A DNA stretch of 64,000 bases from Gracilimonas sediminicola. GTDB lineage: Bacteria > Bacteroidota > Rhodothermia > Balneolales > Balneolaceae. Both the position numbers and the translations under genes were made by a program. Position 1 is the stretch's first letter, and each line of letters starts with the position of its first letter. The notes under the pieces are model-generated. The model had not been told where the DNA came from. It ran no database searches and was given only the letters and a program-made list of their open reading frames with translations. Shown one piece after another: positions 8,392 through 16,858 of this stretch. Where the stretch lies: positions 248,001 to 312,000 of the forward strand of contig NZ_JANDBC010000003.1 of the NCBI RefSeq assembly GCF_024320785.1. The letters run 5' to 3'.

Positions 8392-9642
8392 ATGGAAGAA
8401 GCACTGAAACAAGATACCGCCACATTAACTACGGATTGGGAAGCCATTCGTAATCAATTTCCTGTGCTTAAACGGGAAATAAAGGGGAATCCTTTGGTGT
8501 ATCTTGACAACGGTGCTTCCAGCCAGATGCCACAGCGTGTGATTGATCGTATCAACGATTATCATTCCAATGAACATGCAAATGTTCACCGCGGAATACA
8601 CACCTTGAGTCAGGAGGGAACGGATGCTTTTGAAGCAGCCCGGACCAAAGTAAAAGATTTCATCAATGCCCGGCACCTGGAAGAAATCATTTACACTACC
8701 GGAACTACCGACTCCATCAATCTGGTAGCCAACAGCTACGGGCGAAAGCATTTTCGGGAAGGAGATGAAATCATCCTTTCCGCCATGGAACATCATGCTA
8801 ACATTGTGCCCTGGCAAATGGTGGCAGAGGAAACGGGAGCCAAGATCAAAGTCATTCCAATGACTGACGAAGGCGAGTTGGTGATGGAAGAATTTCACAA
8901 CCTGCTTTCAGACCGAACCAAGATGGTTGGGGTTCTTCATGTATCGAATGCGTTAGGAACCGTCAACCCGGTAGAGGAGATTATCGAAGCGGCTCATGCC
9001 AAAGATATTCCTGTTTTAATTGACGGAGCGCAAGCCGTTCCTCACGCCGTAGTTGATGTTCAGAAACTGGACGCTGACTTCTACGCTTTTTCAGCCCATA
9101 AAATGTGCGGTCCAACCGGATTTGGCATTCTATATGGCAAGAAAGAACTGCTGGAAGATATGCCACCATATCGAGGAGGTGGCGACATGATTGATAAGGT
9201 GACCTTTGAGAAAACCACCTGGAATGATCTGCCACATAAGTTTGAAGCCGGAACTCCCCCTATTGCAGCCGGAGTTGGTTTTGCCGAAACTATTGATTTC
9301 CTGAATGAGGTCGGGATGGAGAACATCGCCGCCCGTGAACAGGAATTACTTGATTACGCCACGGAAGAACTGCGTAAGATAGACGGTCTTAAAATCGTCG
9401 GTACAGCAAAGAATAAGGCGTCTGTGATTTCGTTTTTACTGGAGGGCATTCACCCAACTGATGCAGGTACCATTCTGGATCAAAAAGGCATTGCCGTACG
9501 AACCGGACATCATTGCGCTCAGCCCATTATGGATCATTTTAACATTCCGGGCACTGCACGGGCATCTATTTCCTTCTACAATAATAAAGAGGATATTGAC
9601 CGGTTAGTGGAAGGAATCAAATACGTAAAAGAATTTTTTTAA
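8392..9642 (+). CDS. sufS: Cysteine desulfurase SufS
   Basis: The protein (416 residues from the ATG at 8392) is a class-V aminotransferase-fold cysteine desulfurase. The PLP lysine is Lys237 in SAHKMCGPTG, and the catalytic persulfide cysteine is Cys375 in RTGHHCAQPIM, in the short-loop arrangement of group II (SufS) enzymes. It releases sulfur from L-cysteine for the SufBCD scaffold. A TTG two codons upstream (8386) is also possible, but the ATG is the simpler choice. No SufE or SufU gene was recognised beside it, so the sulfur relay partner must be elsewhere or absent. Confidence 0.95.
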   Translation: MEEALKQDTATLTTDWEAIRNQFPVLKREIKGNPLVYLDNGASSQMPQRVIDRINDYHSNEHANVHRGIHTLSQEGTDAFEAARTKVKDFINARHLEEIIYTTGTTDSINLVANSYGRKHFREGDEIILSAMEHHANIVPWQMVAEETGAKIKVIPMTDEGELVMEEFHNLLSDRTKMVGVLHVSNALGTVNPVEEIIEAAHAKDIPVLIDGAQAVPHAVVDVQKLDADFYAFSAHKMCGPTGFGILYGKKELLEDMPPYRGGGDMIDKVTFEKTTWNDLPHKFEAGTPPIAAGVGFAETIDFLNEVGMENIAAREQELLDYATEELRKIDGLKIVGTAKNKASVISFLLEGIHPTDAGTILDQKGIAVRTGHHCAQPIMDHFNIPGTARASISFYNNKEDIDRLVEGIKYVKEFF

Positions 9643-9660
9643 AAACAAACGAGAATCGAG

Positions 9661-10212
9661 ATGGCAAAAATTAAAGAAATAGAACGCACACCGAATCCTG
9701 ATGCCATGCGCTTTGTATTGGCTGAACCGCTGACCAACGGCACCACCCGCTCGTTCGAGAACGCGGCTGAAGCTGAAGGCGATGAACTGGCGTCGGCACT
9801 GTTTGCAATCGATAATGTGATTAACGTGTATTATGTAGATAAGTACGTAACCGTTACGCAGGATGGAAAAGCGGTTTGGTCTGAATTGCTTCGAAAGCTT
9901 GCACCTCCGATTCGGGAGGCTGAGCCTGACAATCATGAAGAAGATGATTCTGAAGTACACGTAAGTAAAGAAGCTCAGGAATCTGATGATCCACGCCTGC
10001 AGGAAATCAACCGCATGCTGGATGAACAGGTTCGTCCTTATTTGCTGGCTGACGGTGGCGGACTTAAAGTATTGGGTCTGGAATCAAACCGGCTTAAGGT
10101 ACACTATCAGGGAGCTTGCGGAACGTGCCCAACAGCTACAACCGGAACGCTGTATGCCATCGAAAGTATGGTGAAGCGTATTGATCCGGAAATTCAAGTT
10201 GTTTCAGTCTAA
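9661..10212 (+). CDS. NfuA/NifU-like Fe-S carrier protein
   Basis: The 183-residue protein has an N-terminal Nfu_N-type domain (ERTPNPDAMRFVL at the start), a short acidic linker (NHEEDDSEVH) and a C-terminal NifU domain. The cluster-binding CGTC motif is at Cys153 and Cys156, and DGGGLKVLGLE precedes it. Proteins of this kind bind a 4Fe-4S cluster between two subunits and deliver it to target enzymes. It follows sufS by 18 bases and precedes the A-type carrier by 21 bases, in line with a carrier role in the same operon. Confidence 0.92.
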   Translation: MAKIKEIERTPNPDAMRFVLAEPLTNGTTRSFENAAEAEGDELASALFAIDNVINVYYVDKYVTVTQDGKAVWSELLRKLAPPIREAEPDNHEEDDSEVHVSKEAQESDDPRLQEINRMLDEQVRPYLLADGGGLKVLGLESNRLKVHYQGACGTCPTATTGTLYAIESMVKRIDPEIQVVSV

Positions 10213-10233
10213 AAAAAGAAAGGAAGCATTATT

Positions 10234-10572
10234 ATGGAAGAGCTTTCCATTACAGATCGAGCTACTGAGCGGATTAACCTGATCCGAAAGGAGCAAAACG
10301 TACCGGACGATGCCTATCTTCGGGTAGGTGTGGTAAGCGGTGGCTGCTCGGGGCTAACCTACGATCTGGAATTCAATTCTGATGTTCAGCCGGAGGAAAA
10401 CGATAAAATCTTTGATGTTGACGGCCTTAAAGTGCTGGTCGACATGCGCAGTTTTCTTTACCTGGCGGGAACCGAATTGGACTATACCGAAGGATTAAAC
10501 GGACAGGGTTTCCATTTCAAAAATCCAAATGCTTCGCGTACCTGTTCCTGCGGAGAGTCTTTCTCTATTTAG
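10234..10572 (+). CDS. A-type Fe-S carrier (SufA/ErpA/IscA-like)
   Basis: The 112-residue protein has the three conserved cysteines of A-type carriers: Cys38 in VSGGCSGL, and Cys104 and Cys106 in the C-terminal TCSCGESF. These bind iron or a cluster and pass it to apoproteins. Length and motif spacing are normal for the HesB/IscA family. SufA and ErpA cannot be separated from sequence alone; the position at the end of a suf operon favours a SufA role. A palindromic repeat follows directly after the stop codon. Confidence 0.93.
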   Translation: MEELSITDRATERINLIRKEQNVPDDAYLRVGVVSGGCSGLTYDLEFNSDVQPEENDKIFDVDGLKVLVDMRSFLYLAGTELDYTEGLNGQGFHFKNPNASRTCSCGESFSI

Positions 10573-10649
10573 TGAATCGTTAATCGTTAATGGTTATTCG
10601 TTGGATAGAATCCCGATTAACCATTAACGAAAAAACTAATAACGAAACC
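10573..10649 (+). repeat. Palindromic repeat (AACGAATAAC family), copy 1
   Basis: The gap contains GTTAATGGTTATTCGTT, then GGATAGAATCCCGAT, then TAACCATTAACGAA and AATAACGAAAC, which form a long AT-rich inverted repeat. A second member with the same core (ATTATCCCGATTAA) and ATAACGAATAACG arms lies at 23966-24045. The element fills the space between the A-type carrier and DUF2480 genes without a U-run, so it looks like a dispersed palindrome and not a plain terminator. Confidence 0.65.
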
Positions 10650-11159
10650 ATGTCAGAAGAAACCATTGTAAACCGGGTTCAGCAAAATACCAAGCTGGTT
10701 ACGCTGGATTTGCAGAAATTCCACGATGACACCCCCATCGAAGAGCTGGATATCAAACAGTTTCTGTTTCAGGAATTGATGCTGAAGGAAAAAGACTTCC
10801 GGGAGCAGATTAAGGAATTCGACTGGTCGCAATATGAGGGAAAATACCTGACCGTTTATTGCAGCACCGATGCCATTATTGCTCCATGGGCCTGGATGCT
10901 TATAACTTCTTATGCTTCTGAATTTGCCAAAGAAGTATTCAAGGGGAGAAAAGAAGCTTTTCAACACCAGTTATATCAGAGAGAGCTGGACAAGTACGAC
11001 TGGGATCAATACGAAGACAAGTTTGTATTACTGAAAGGATGCGGAAAAGTACACGTACCTGATTCCATTTATATGCTCGCTACCAATAAGCTTATGAAGA
11101 GAGCTAAAAAAATTATGTACGGGGAAGCCTGCTCGAACGTGCCGGTTTGGAGAGGGTGA
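10650..11159 (+). CDS. DUF2480 family protein
   Basis: The 169-residue soluble protein matches what I know of DUF2480, a family found mainly in Bacteroidota. Its centre has the recognisable stretches YCSTDAIIAPWAWML and FVLLKGCGKVHVPDSIYM. No function is established. It follows the suf genes and may be co-expressed with them, although the palindromic repeat lies between. I chose the ATG at 10650 because the longer in-frame start at 10590 would translate that repeat. A conserved Cys (LKGCGK) and a C-terminal Cys (GEACSN) could hint at metal or cluster binding; that is speculation. Confidence 0.85.
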   Translation: MSEETIVNRVQQNTKLVTLDLQKFHDDTPIEELDIKQFLFQELMLKEKDFREQIKEFDWSQYEGKYLTVYCSTDAIIAPWAWMLITSYASEFAKEVFKGRKEAFQHQLYQRELDKYDWDQYEDKFVLLKGCGKVHVPDSIYMLATNKLMKRAKKIMYGEACSNVPVWRG

Positions 11160-11182
11160 AAACCGATAACTTGGGTACTCGT

Positions 11183-11455
11183 TTAATCTTCTTTGCTCAT
11201 TAAAGGGAATTTTTCGGGATGTTTAATGGACTCCAAATGCAGGTCAACATCCAAATCGGGCCAGTAAAAATGTTCTTCGGAGGGGGTTTCAATATTTACT
11301 ACTTCACCAATTTTGGCATTCTTGAACCAAGGGAATTTATCGTAATCAAGGAAATACTCTTTTCCAATATGATAGATCCATATGCCATGTGATGAGACAT
11401 TGGTGACTTCAGTTCTATTTTCCGAAGTGACTATTCCAGCTTTCTCTGATTTCAT
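11183..11455 (-). CDS. DUF2442 family protein (possible antitoxin)
   Basis: The 90-residue protein shows the DUF2442 pattern: VTNVSSHGIWIYHIGKEYFLDYDKFPWF, then a C-terminal PSEEHFYWPDLDVDLHLESIKHPEKFPL. DUF2442 proteins are often encoded directly after DUF4160 proteins, and the pair is regarded as a possible toxin-antitoxin module. Here the reading frame overlaps the upstream DUF4160 gene by 41 bases on the minus strand, so the two should be translated together. The pair stands opposite in strand to the suf genes. Confidence 0.82.
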   Translation of the reverse strand: MKSEKAGIVTSENRTEVTNVSSHGIWIYHIGKEYFLDYDKFPWFKNAKIGEVVNIETPSEEHFYWPDLDVDLHLESIKHPEKFPLMSKED

Positions 11456-11654
11456 CTTCGTGTTTGATTATTTGTTCAAGTATCTCTTTGATTTGTTTGG
11501 AACTAAGACCGTATGAAGATTGAAGTTCAATATCTGGTTCTAACCAAACTTTTGCTTCACCTTCAGCATGAATTACGTGAATATGTATCCTATCTTCTTC
11601 CCGTGAAAAGAAAAAGAAACGGTATCCTTTAAATCTGAATACTGTTGGACTCAT
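11415..11654 (-). CDS. DUF4160 family protein (possible toxin)
   Basis: The 79-residue protein has the DUF4160 features: an N-terminal MSPTVFRFKGYRFFFFSREE, then a His-rich HIHVIHAEGEAKVWLEPDIEL segment and a C-terminal helix (IKHEDEIRESWNSHF). It is the first gene of a two-gene minus-strand unit with DUF2442. Toxicity has not been shown as far as I know; the toxin-antitoxin idea rests on the pairing and overlap. The 155-base gap upstream to 11809 is shared with the next, divergent pair. Confidence 0.8.
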   Translation of the reverse strand: MSPTVFRFKGYRFFFFSREEDRIHIHVIHAEGEAKVWLEPDIELQSSYGLSSKQIKEILEQIIKHEDEIRESWNSHFGK

Positions 11655-11809
11655 ATATTAATCTAACTTCATTAACCTAACGAATCAAGCATGCAGATAT
11701 TAGTCATTATCACTTCCTTATCAGCTATTCATTTCTGAGCCCAAAGCTGATTGATTTCAAGTTTTTCCAAAAAATCATGTAGATTTATGACACATTGAAA
11801 TAAATTCTA

Positions 11810-12052
11810 ATGACTCAATACAAATACACTGCATATTTTGAGAATGAAGTTCTAAGGAAAAGACCTTATTTGAAAAAAGAGTGGTGTATTGAAGTTGTTA
11901 ATAATCCTGAGAAAGTTGAAAAACAGGAGGATAACAGGTTCAGGTTCTGGGCTAAAATTTCAGAATTGGATAATCGTTATCTTAGAGTTATTACATTGGA
12001 AGACAAGAAGACCATTCATAATGCATTTCCAGACAGGAGATTTGAGCCATGA
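11810..12052 (+). CDS. Small DUF4258/BrnT-like protein, putative partner of DUF2283
   Basis: The 80-residue protein has a compact beta-rich pattern (KEWCIEVVNNPEK, RFRFWAKISELDNRYLRVITLED, IHNAFPDRRFEP) of a kind usually encoded directly before DUF2283 genes. It may belong to the RelE/BrnT-like toxin fold, but no catalytic residues can be assigned. Its stop codon overlaps the following DUF2283 gene by 4 bases (ATGA), typical of a bicistronic module. It diverges from the DUF4160-DUF2442 pair. Confidence 0.7.
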   Translation: MTQYKYTAYFENEVLRKRPYLKKEWCIEVVNNPEKVEKQEDNRFRFWAKISELDNRYLRVITLEDKKTIHNAFPDRRFEP

Positions 12053-12261
12053 AACTTAATTATTATCCGGAGACAGATTCTCTTTACATCGACCTTTCCT
12101 CAAAGCTTAGTTCATATACTGAAGAAGTTTCGGAAGGTATCCATATAGATTATGATGATGAGAATAATATAGTTGGAATTGACATCGATAATGCCAGTAA
12201 AAAACTGGATATGAATGAAATTTCAGTTTCAAAGCTTCCTAATTTAGAAAGGGCTAAATGA
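12049..12261 (+). CDS. DUF2283 family protein
   Basis: This 70-residue protein shows the DUF2283 signature: an N-terminal YYPETDSLYIDLS followed by EGIHIDYDDENNIVGIDIDNASKKLD. These small proteins commonly follow a DUF4258-type gene and are thought to be the antitoxin-like partner. The gene overlaps its upstream neighbour by 4 bases. Its stop codon also overlaps the start of the SDR gene (ATGA at 12258-12261), so three genes are coupled. Confidence 0.82.
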   Translation: MKLNYYPETDSLYIDLSSKLSSYTEEVSEGIHIDYDDENNIVGIDIDNASKKLDMNEISVSKLPNLERAK

Positions 12262-12980
12262 TAGTTTTAATAACCGGTACCTCTCGTGGAATAGGAAAAT
12301 CCATCGCTCAAAAATTACTTAATGAAGGGCATGAAGTGATTGGAACCTCCCGATCAACGAATCACGAATTCCCGAATGACGAAAACTACCGGCACATCGC
12401 CTGTGATTTATCCAAGCCCAATGAATTTGAAAAGCTTAAGTCGGTATTTCAGGAAGACGAAATCCCAGAAGTACTCATCAACAATGCCGGGATGTTTGCA
12501 GAAGCTGATTTTGATATTTCCGATGAAGAATGGCTGGCAAACTGGGATTTGACGCTACAGGTAAACCTACGTTCAGCAGCTTTGATCTCCAAATGGGCAC
12601 TTAACGCCTGGAAGAAAGCCGGGGTTGAAGGGAGGCTTATCAATATCTCATCCCGGGCCGGAACACGTGGAGACACCCAGGAATACGCCAGTTATGCAGC
12701 CAGTAAAGGAGGAATGACCGCATTCACCAAAAGTATCGGCCGCAGTTTTGGGAAGCATGGAATCACCGCTTATACCATCGCCCCCGGTTTTGTAAACACC
12801 GATATGGCTCAGGGCTCCATCGAAGTGTATGGAGAGGATTATCTCACTAAAGATTTAGCTCTGGATTCCATCGCTCCGCCGGAGCAGATAGCGGAAATCA
12901 GTTATTTACTTGCCTCAGGAAAACTCAAGCACGCCACCGGGCAAACTTTTCACATTAACTCGGGAAGTTACCTGGTTTAA
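12258..12980 (+). CDS. Short-chain dehydrogenase/reductase (SDR)
   Basis: The 240-residue protein is a classical SDR. It has the NAD(P)-binding TGTSRGIG near the N-terminus, NNAG after the fourth strand, a catalytic Ser in LINISSRAG and the Tyr-x3-Lys pair in YASYAASKGG. The later IAPGFVNTDMA segment is typical of FabG-like members. The substrate cannot be told; a 3-oxoacyl reductase or general carbonyl reductase is possible. It overlaps the small DUF2283 gene by 4 bases, which could place it in the same transcript by chance of insertion. Confidence 0.88.
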   Translation: MIVLITGTSRGIGKSIAQKLLNEGHEVIGTSRSTNHEFPNDENYRHIACDLSKPNEFEKLKSVFQEDEIPEVLINNAGMFAEADFDISDEEWLANWDLTLQVNLRSAALISKWALNAWKKAGVEGRLINISSRAGTRGDTQEYASYAASKGGMTAFTKSIGRSFGKHGITAYTIAPGFVNTDMAQGSIEVYGEDYLTKDLALDSIAPPEQIAEISYLLASGKLKHATGQTFHINSGSYLV

Positions 12981-12992
12981 CAGACGTTTTTG

Positions 12993-13241
12993 TCATGCTG
13001 AACTTGATTCAGCATCTGAATAACCAAATGCTGCACCTACGCCTCTTCAGATTCCGCATCAGGTGCGCAAGGACGACCTACTTTATAAAAACGTCATTGC
13101 GAGGAGTATAGATCTTTGATTCTATTTAGTAAGTATTACGACGAAGCAATCTCCTAATAAAGTACACCAAGCAGATTAAGGAGATCGCGACGTCGAGAGC
13201 CTTAATCAGTCTTTACTAGTTAGGAGGCTCCTCGCGATGAC
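12993..13241 (+). repeat. Dispersed non-coding repeats with inverted ends
   Basis: The 311-base space between the SDR and fni genes holds no gene. GTCATGCTGAACTTGATTCA begins at 12993. GTCATTGCGAGGAG at 13093-13106 is matched in inverted orientation by CTCCTCGCGATGAC at 13228-13241, with GCAATCTCC and GGAGATCGC forming an inner second pair. The unit of about 149 bases looks like a miniature inverted-repeat element of the widely dispersed GTCATTGCGAGGAG type. No promoter was identified. Confidence 0.7.
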
Positions 13242-13291
13242 AATCAAAAATAACTATTGGGATTTGGTGCTTGTTTTTTGGAATTTCTGCC

Positions 13292-14317
13292 ATGACCGAC
13301 ATCAGAGACCGAAAAAAAGACCACGTTGAGCTTACCGTAACAGAAGGCACCCAATACGATCAGCCCTCCGGATTTGAACGCTACCGCTTTATTCATAATG
13401 CACTTCCGGAAGTCAATTTTAATGAAGTGACTACCGAAGCAACGTTGTTGGGACGAACCTTCAGTATGCCTCTTTTCATTTCTTCTATGACGGGTGGTTA
13501 TTCTGAAGCAGGTCCGGTTAATGCTATCATTGCCGAGTTTTGTGAAGCGGAAAATCTACCCTTTGGGGTAGGGAGTCAACGAGCTATGTTGGAAGATGAA
13601 TCCCTGACAGATACGTTTTCTGTAGTCCGGGACAAAGCCCCGAATGCTTTTATATGTTCAAACATCGGAGGCGCACAACTCATTGGCGGGCTTGATACTA
13701 AAAGGCTTACCCAACTTATGGATTCGATTCAAGCTAATGCCATAATTGTCCACCTGAATCCACTGCAGGAACTAATGCAGCCGGAAGGCGATCGTGACTT
13801 TAAAGGAATCCTTGATGGTATTGAACAGTTGGTTAAAGACACTCAGTTACCGGTGATTGTGAAAGAAACGGGTGCGGGAATTTCTGAACATACTGCCCGC
13901 AGATTATTAAATGTTGGGGTGAATGTAATTGATGTAGCGGGTGCCGGAGGAACAAGCTGGGCAAAAGTCGAGAACTTCCGTTCGTCCAATCAATCCGCCA
14001 ACCATGGCTTTGATGAGTGGGGAATCCCAACCGTAGAATGTATTCAGCAGCTGAGCAAACTGGAATGGGAACAAAGTTTTGAAATCATAGCATCTGGTGG
14101 TATCCGTTCAGCTTTTGATATCGCGAAGTCGTTGTGTTTGGGGGCGCATTTTGCGGCTACGGCACAACCGGTTATCAAAGCAATAAAGAACGATGAATAC
14201 ACCGGGCTTGAAAAGCTTTTGAACCAATGGAAAAAGGATTTAAAAACCATCTTAACGCTACTTGGATGCACAAGTGTACAGGAATTATCCGCTTCTCATC
14301 TTCAGGAAATGAAATAG
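13292..14317 (+). CDS. fni: Type 2 isopentenyl-diphosphate delta-isomerase
   Basis: The 341-residue protein belongs to the FMN-dependent type 2 IPP isomerases. Signs are the N-terminal RKKDHVEL, then FISSMTGG, GVGSQRAML, HLNPLQELMQPEGD with catalytic and substrate-binding residues, VKETGAGIS and the FMN-phosphate segment IASGGIRSAFDIAKSL. It interconverts isopentenyl and dimethylallyl diphosphate. The downstream gene is a prenyl diphosphate synthase, so the two supply isoprenoids together. The ATG at 13292 fits the family N-terminus better than an in-frame ATG at 13271. Confidence 0.94.
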   Translation: MTDIRDRKKDHVELTVTEGTQYDQPSGFERYRFIHNALPEVNFNEVTTEATLLGRTFSMPLFISSMTGGYSEAGPVNAIIAEFCEAENLPFGVGSQRAMLEDESLTDTFSVVRDKAPNAFICSNIGGAQLIGGLDTKRLTQLMDSIQANAIIVHLNPLQELMQPEGDRDFKGILDGIEQLVKDTQLPVIVKETGAGISEHTARRLLNVGVNVIDVAGAGGTSWAKVENFRSSNQSANHGFDEWGIPTVECIQQLSKLEWEQSFEIIASGGIRSAFDIAKSLCLGAHFAATAQPVIKAIKNDEYTGLEKLLNQWKKDLKTILTLLGCTSVQELSASHLQEMK

Positions 14318-14391
14318 AGATCCGGGCGATTGAGAACTAACATCGTCCCTTAATTTCCTTATATTCAGTTTATTCATCTACAAAAAGAGCA

Positions 14392-15387
14392 TTGAGTAAC
14401 AAGAATCTCCAACAACAATTACTGGAAAGGATTGAAACCGGGCTAAAGGACCTTCACTTTCCGGATCATCCCCAAACTCTTTACGAGCCTTACCGGTATG
14501 TCTTATCGGTTGGAGGGAAGCGGATTCGACCTATGCTCACGCTGCTTGCTAACGGATTATGTGGCGGTGATTTGAATGATGCTTTACCTGCTGCTCTTTC
14601 TGTAGAAATACTTCATAATTTCACCCTTGTTCACGATGATATCATGGACAGCGCAGATACCCGACGCGGTGAACCCAGCGTATTCAAGAAATGGAATGAA
14701 AATATTGCCATCCTTTCCGGAGATGTGATGTTTGCCGATGCCTACAGGCAGCTCAGTTACTACGGTACTAATGAAAGTTACTCTAAAGAAGAGTTTGCGG
14801 CTGTACACTCGGTTTTTTCCAAAGCTATTGTTACGGTTTGTGAAGGTCAGGCCCTGGATATGGAATTCGTTGATCGAACTGACGTAAACCATAATGAGTA
14901 CCTGGAAATGATAGCCGGGAAAACAGCGGCTTTGCTGAGCGGGGCCCTGGAACTTGGGGCAATCTCAGCTCATGCTTCTTCCGAAAAGAGAAAAGAGCTG
15001 GCTGAATTGGGTTATGAGATGGGCATTGCCTTCCAGATACAGGACGACTTGCTGGATGCTACCGCCGATCCGGAAAAGTTCGGAAAACGTCCGGGTGGCG
15101 ATATTTTTGAAGGAAAGAAAACATATCTTACCATCCTTGCGTTAGAACGGGCGAATGCTGAGCAGTCATCTCTCATTCAGGAAACGCTGAATGCAGAAAA
15201 TCCGGCCCCGGAACATGTTGATGAAGTTCTGGGAATAATGTCGGACCTGGATGTACTGGATGATGTTGCCGCCGAAATTGATCAGCATTACAAAAAAGCG
15301 TTTCAGTTATTAAATAAATTTGAATCTTCTGATTACAAACAAGAGCTTGAAAAACTTCTTATCTTCTTACAGAATCGTGACCATTAA
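14392..15387 (+). CDS. Polyprenyl (geranylgeranyl/farnesyl-type) diphosphate synthase
   Basis: The 331-residue protein has both aspartate-rich motifs of trans-prenyltransferases: HDDIMDSADTRRG (first DDxxD) and QDDLLDATADPEKFGK (second). GGKRIRPML lies near the N-terminus. It condenses IPP with allylic diphosphates; chain length cannot be fixed from sequence. The start is a TTG at 14392 behind AAAAAGAG, since no ATG gives the family N-terminus. It lies 74 bases after fni and 19 bases before bamD. TATATTCA around 14360 is a weak minus-7-like sequence. Confidence 0.92.
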   Translation: MSNKNLQQQLLERIETGLKDLHFPDHPQTLYEPYRYVLSVGGKRIRPMLTLLANGLCGGDLNDALPAALSVEILHNFTLVHDDIMDSADTRRGEPSVFKKWNENIAILSGDVMFADAYRQLSYYGTNESYSKEEFAAVHSVFSKAIVTVCEGQALDMEFVDRTDVNHNEYLEMIAGKTAALLSGALELGAISAHASSEKRKELAELGYEMGIAFQIQDDLLDATADPEKFGKRPGGDIFEGKKTYLTILALERANAEQSSLIQETLNAENPAPEHVDEVLGIMSDLDVLDDVAAEIDQHYKKAFQLLNKFESSDYKQELEKLLIFLQNRDH

Positions 15388-15406
15388 ATCACAAAAATTA
15401 TACTCA

Positions 15407-16246
15407 ATGCGCAGTAAACTACTTGCAGTTTTAGCTTTCTTATTCATCTTCTCGGCCTGTAAAAACGACCGGCTTATCAAAAGGGGAGACTCTGTTGAAG
15501 TGGCCTATCAAAAAGCGATGGCTTTCTATGAAGAAGAAAATTACAGCGAGGCCGCCAACGCCTTTGATACCGTTACAAGGGTAGCCAGAGGCACCGAATA
15601 CGGGCAGGATGCTCAATACTATCTTGCCGAAAGTTATTACAAAGATAAGCAGTTTTTACTGGCTGCCAGTGAGTATGATCGGTACATCAGTTATTACCCA
15701 CAGGACGAACGTCGACCACAGATCGAATTTAGAGCGGCGATGTGTTACTACGAACTCAGTCCGCGTTATAAACTGGATCAGAACCAGACCCGAAAAGCCA
15801 TTGAGCGATTCCGCCTGTTCAATAATCGCTACCCGGACCATGAAAAAGTGCAGGAAGCTGCAGCTCGTATTGATGAACTCAGAGAAAAGCTGGCTCATAA
15901 ATCCTATGAAGCAGCACGGTTTTATGTACGCACCGAACAGTATAAAGCAGCCACTATTTACCTGGATAAAACCATTGATCAGTATCCGGAATCAAAGTGG
16001 GCAGAACGAGCATTGGTTGACCAAATTCAAACCTACATCAATTACGCCGATAACAGTGTCATAAACCGACAGGCTGAGCGTTACGGTAAAGCCATTGAAA
16101 ACTACGAGAAGTTTCTGCAGCTGTTCCCTGAAAGTAAGTTCCGCGAAGAAGTCGAAAACTATCATGATGAAGCGGTAAGAAAACTGGCTGATGTTCGAAG
16201 CGGTGGAAGCAGCCAAAGCGAGGTTGCTGACTCAGGACAGGATTAA
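15407..16246 (+). CDS. bamD: Outer-membrane assembly lipoprotein BamD
   Basis: The 279-residue protein has a signal peptide ending in FIFSAC (lipid-attached Cys18) and then TPR-like helical repeats rich in YY/Y motifs, such as AAMCYYELSPRY and FRLFNNRYPDHE. This is the pattern of BamD/YfiO, a periplasmic lipoprotein of the BAM complex that inserts beta-barrel proteins into the outer membrane. I use the ATG at 15407; an earlier in-frame start at 15320 would overlap the upstream gene and spoil the signal peptide. Its stop overlaps the nadD start by one base. Confidence 0.92.
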   Translation: MRSKLLAVLAFLFIFSACKNDRLIKRGDSVEVAYQKAMAFYEEENYSEAANAFDTVTRVARGTEYGQDAQYYLAESYYKDKQFLLAASEYDRYISYYPQDERRPQIEFRAAMCYYELSPRYKLDQNQTRKAIERFRLFNNRYPDHEKVQEAAARIDELREKLAHKSYEAARFYVRTEQYKAATIYLDKTIDQYPESKWAERALVDQIQTYINYADNSVINRQAERYGKAIENYEKFLQLFPESKFREEVENYHDEAVRKLADVRSGGSSQSEVADSGQD

Positions 16247-16830
16247 TGTCTGGGCGGATTGGTTTATTTGGAGGTACTTTCGATCCGGTTCATAACGGAC
16301 ATATTTCCATTGCGCAATCCTTCCTCCAATCAGACTTAATAGATGAGCTTTGGGTATTGCTGACTCCATACCCACCACACAAAACCCGGGAGTTCCAGAC
16401 GCCTTACGAGATCCGCCTGGAGATGCTGGAAAAAGCTTTTTCGGGGATAAGCAACTTGTCCATTAAGACTATTGAAAACGAACTGCCTAAGCCTTCCTAT
16501 AGCGTTCAGACCATTCGATACTTAAAGGAACACCTGCCCGATAACACTTACTTTTATTGTATGGGAGAAGACAGCCTGGCTAAGTTTCATACCTGGAAGT
16601 ATTATGAGGAAATCCTGGAAGAATGTGAGCTGTTGGTTGCCCAGCGTCCCGGTGAGACACACAAAGACGTTGAAGATAAGATTTTACAGCGCACCCACTT
16701 TGTGGATCATACGCCCCTCGATGTATCTTCATCCGGAATCAGAGAGAAAGTAGCAGCCGGAATTTCTATCACCGATCGGGTGCCGGAAGAAGTCGTAAAA
16801 GTAATTGAAAAAGAGCAGTTATATAGCTAA
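16246..16830 (+). CDS. nadD: Nicotinate-nucleotide adenylyltransferase
   Basis: The 194-residue protein shows the nucleotidyltransferase motif GLFGGTFDPVHNGHISIA at its N-terminus and the C-terminal VSSSGIREKV, a form of the ISxTxIR signature. It adenylates nicotinic acid mononucleotide in NAD biosynthesis. The start overlaps the bamD stop by one base (TAATG), so the two are co-translated even though they serve unrelated functions. A 28-base gap separates it from the following exported carboxypeptidase. Confidence 0.94.
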   Translation: MSGRIGLFGGTFDPVHNGHISIAQSFLQSDLIDELWVLLTPYPPHKTREFQTPYEIRLEMLEKAFSGISNLSIKTIENELPKPSYSVQTIRYLKEHLPDNTYFYCMGEDSLAKFHTWKYYEEILEECELLVAQRPGETHKDVEDKILQRTHFVDHTPLDVSSSGIREKVAAGISITDRVPEEVVKVIEKEQLYS

Positions 16831-16858
16831 CTACTGCCATTCATAAAATCTGTTTATA

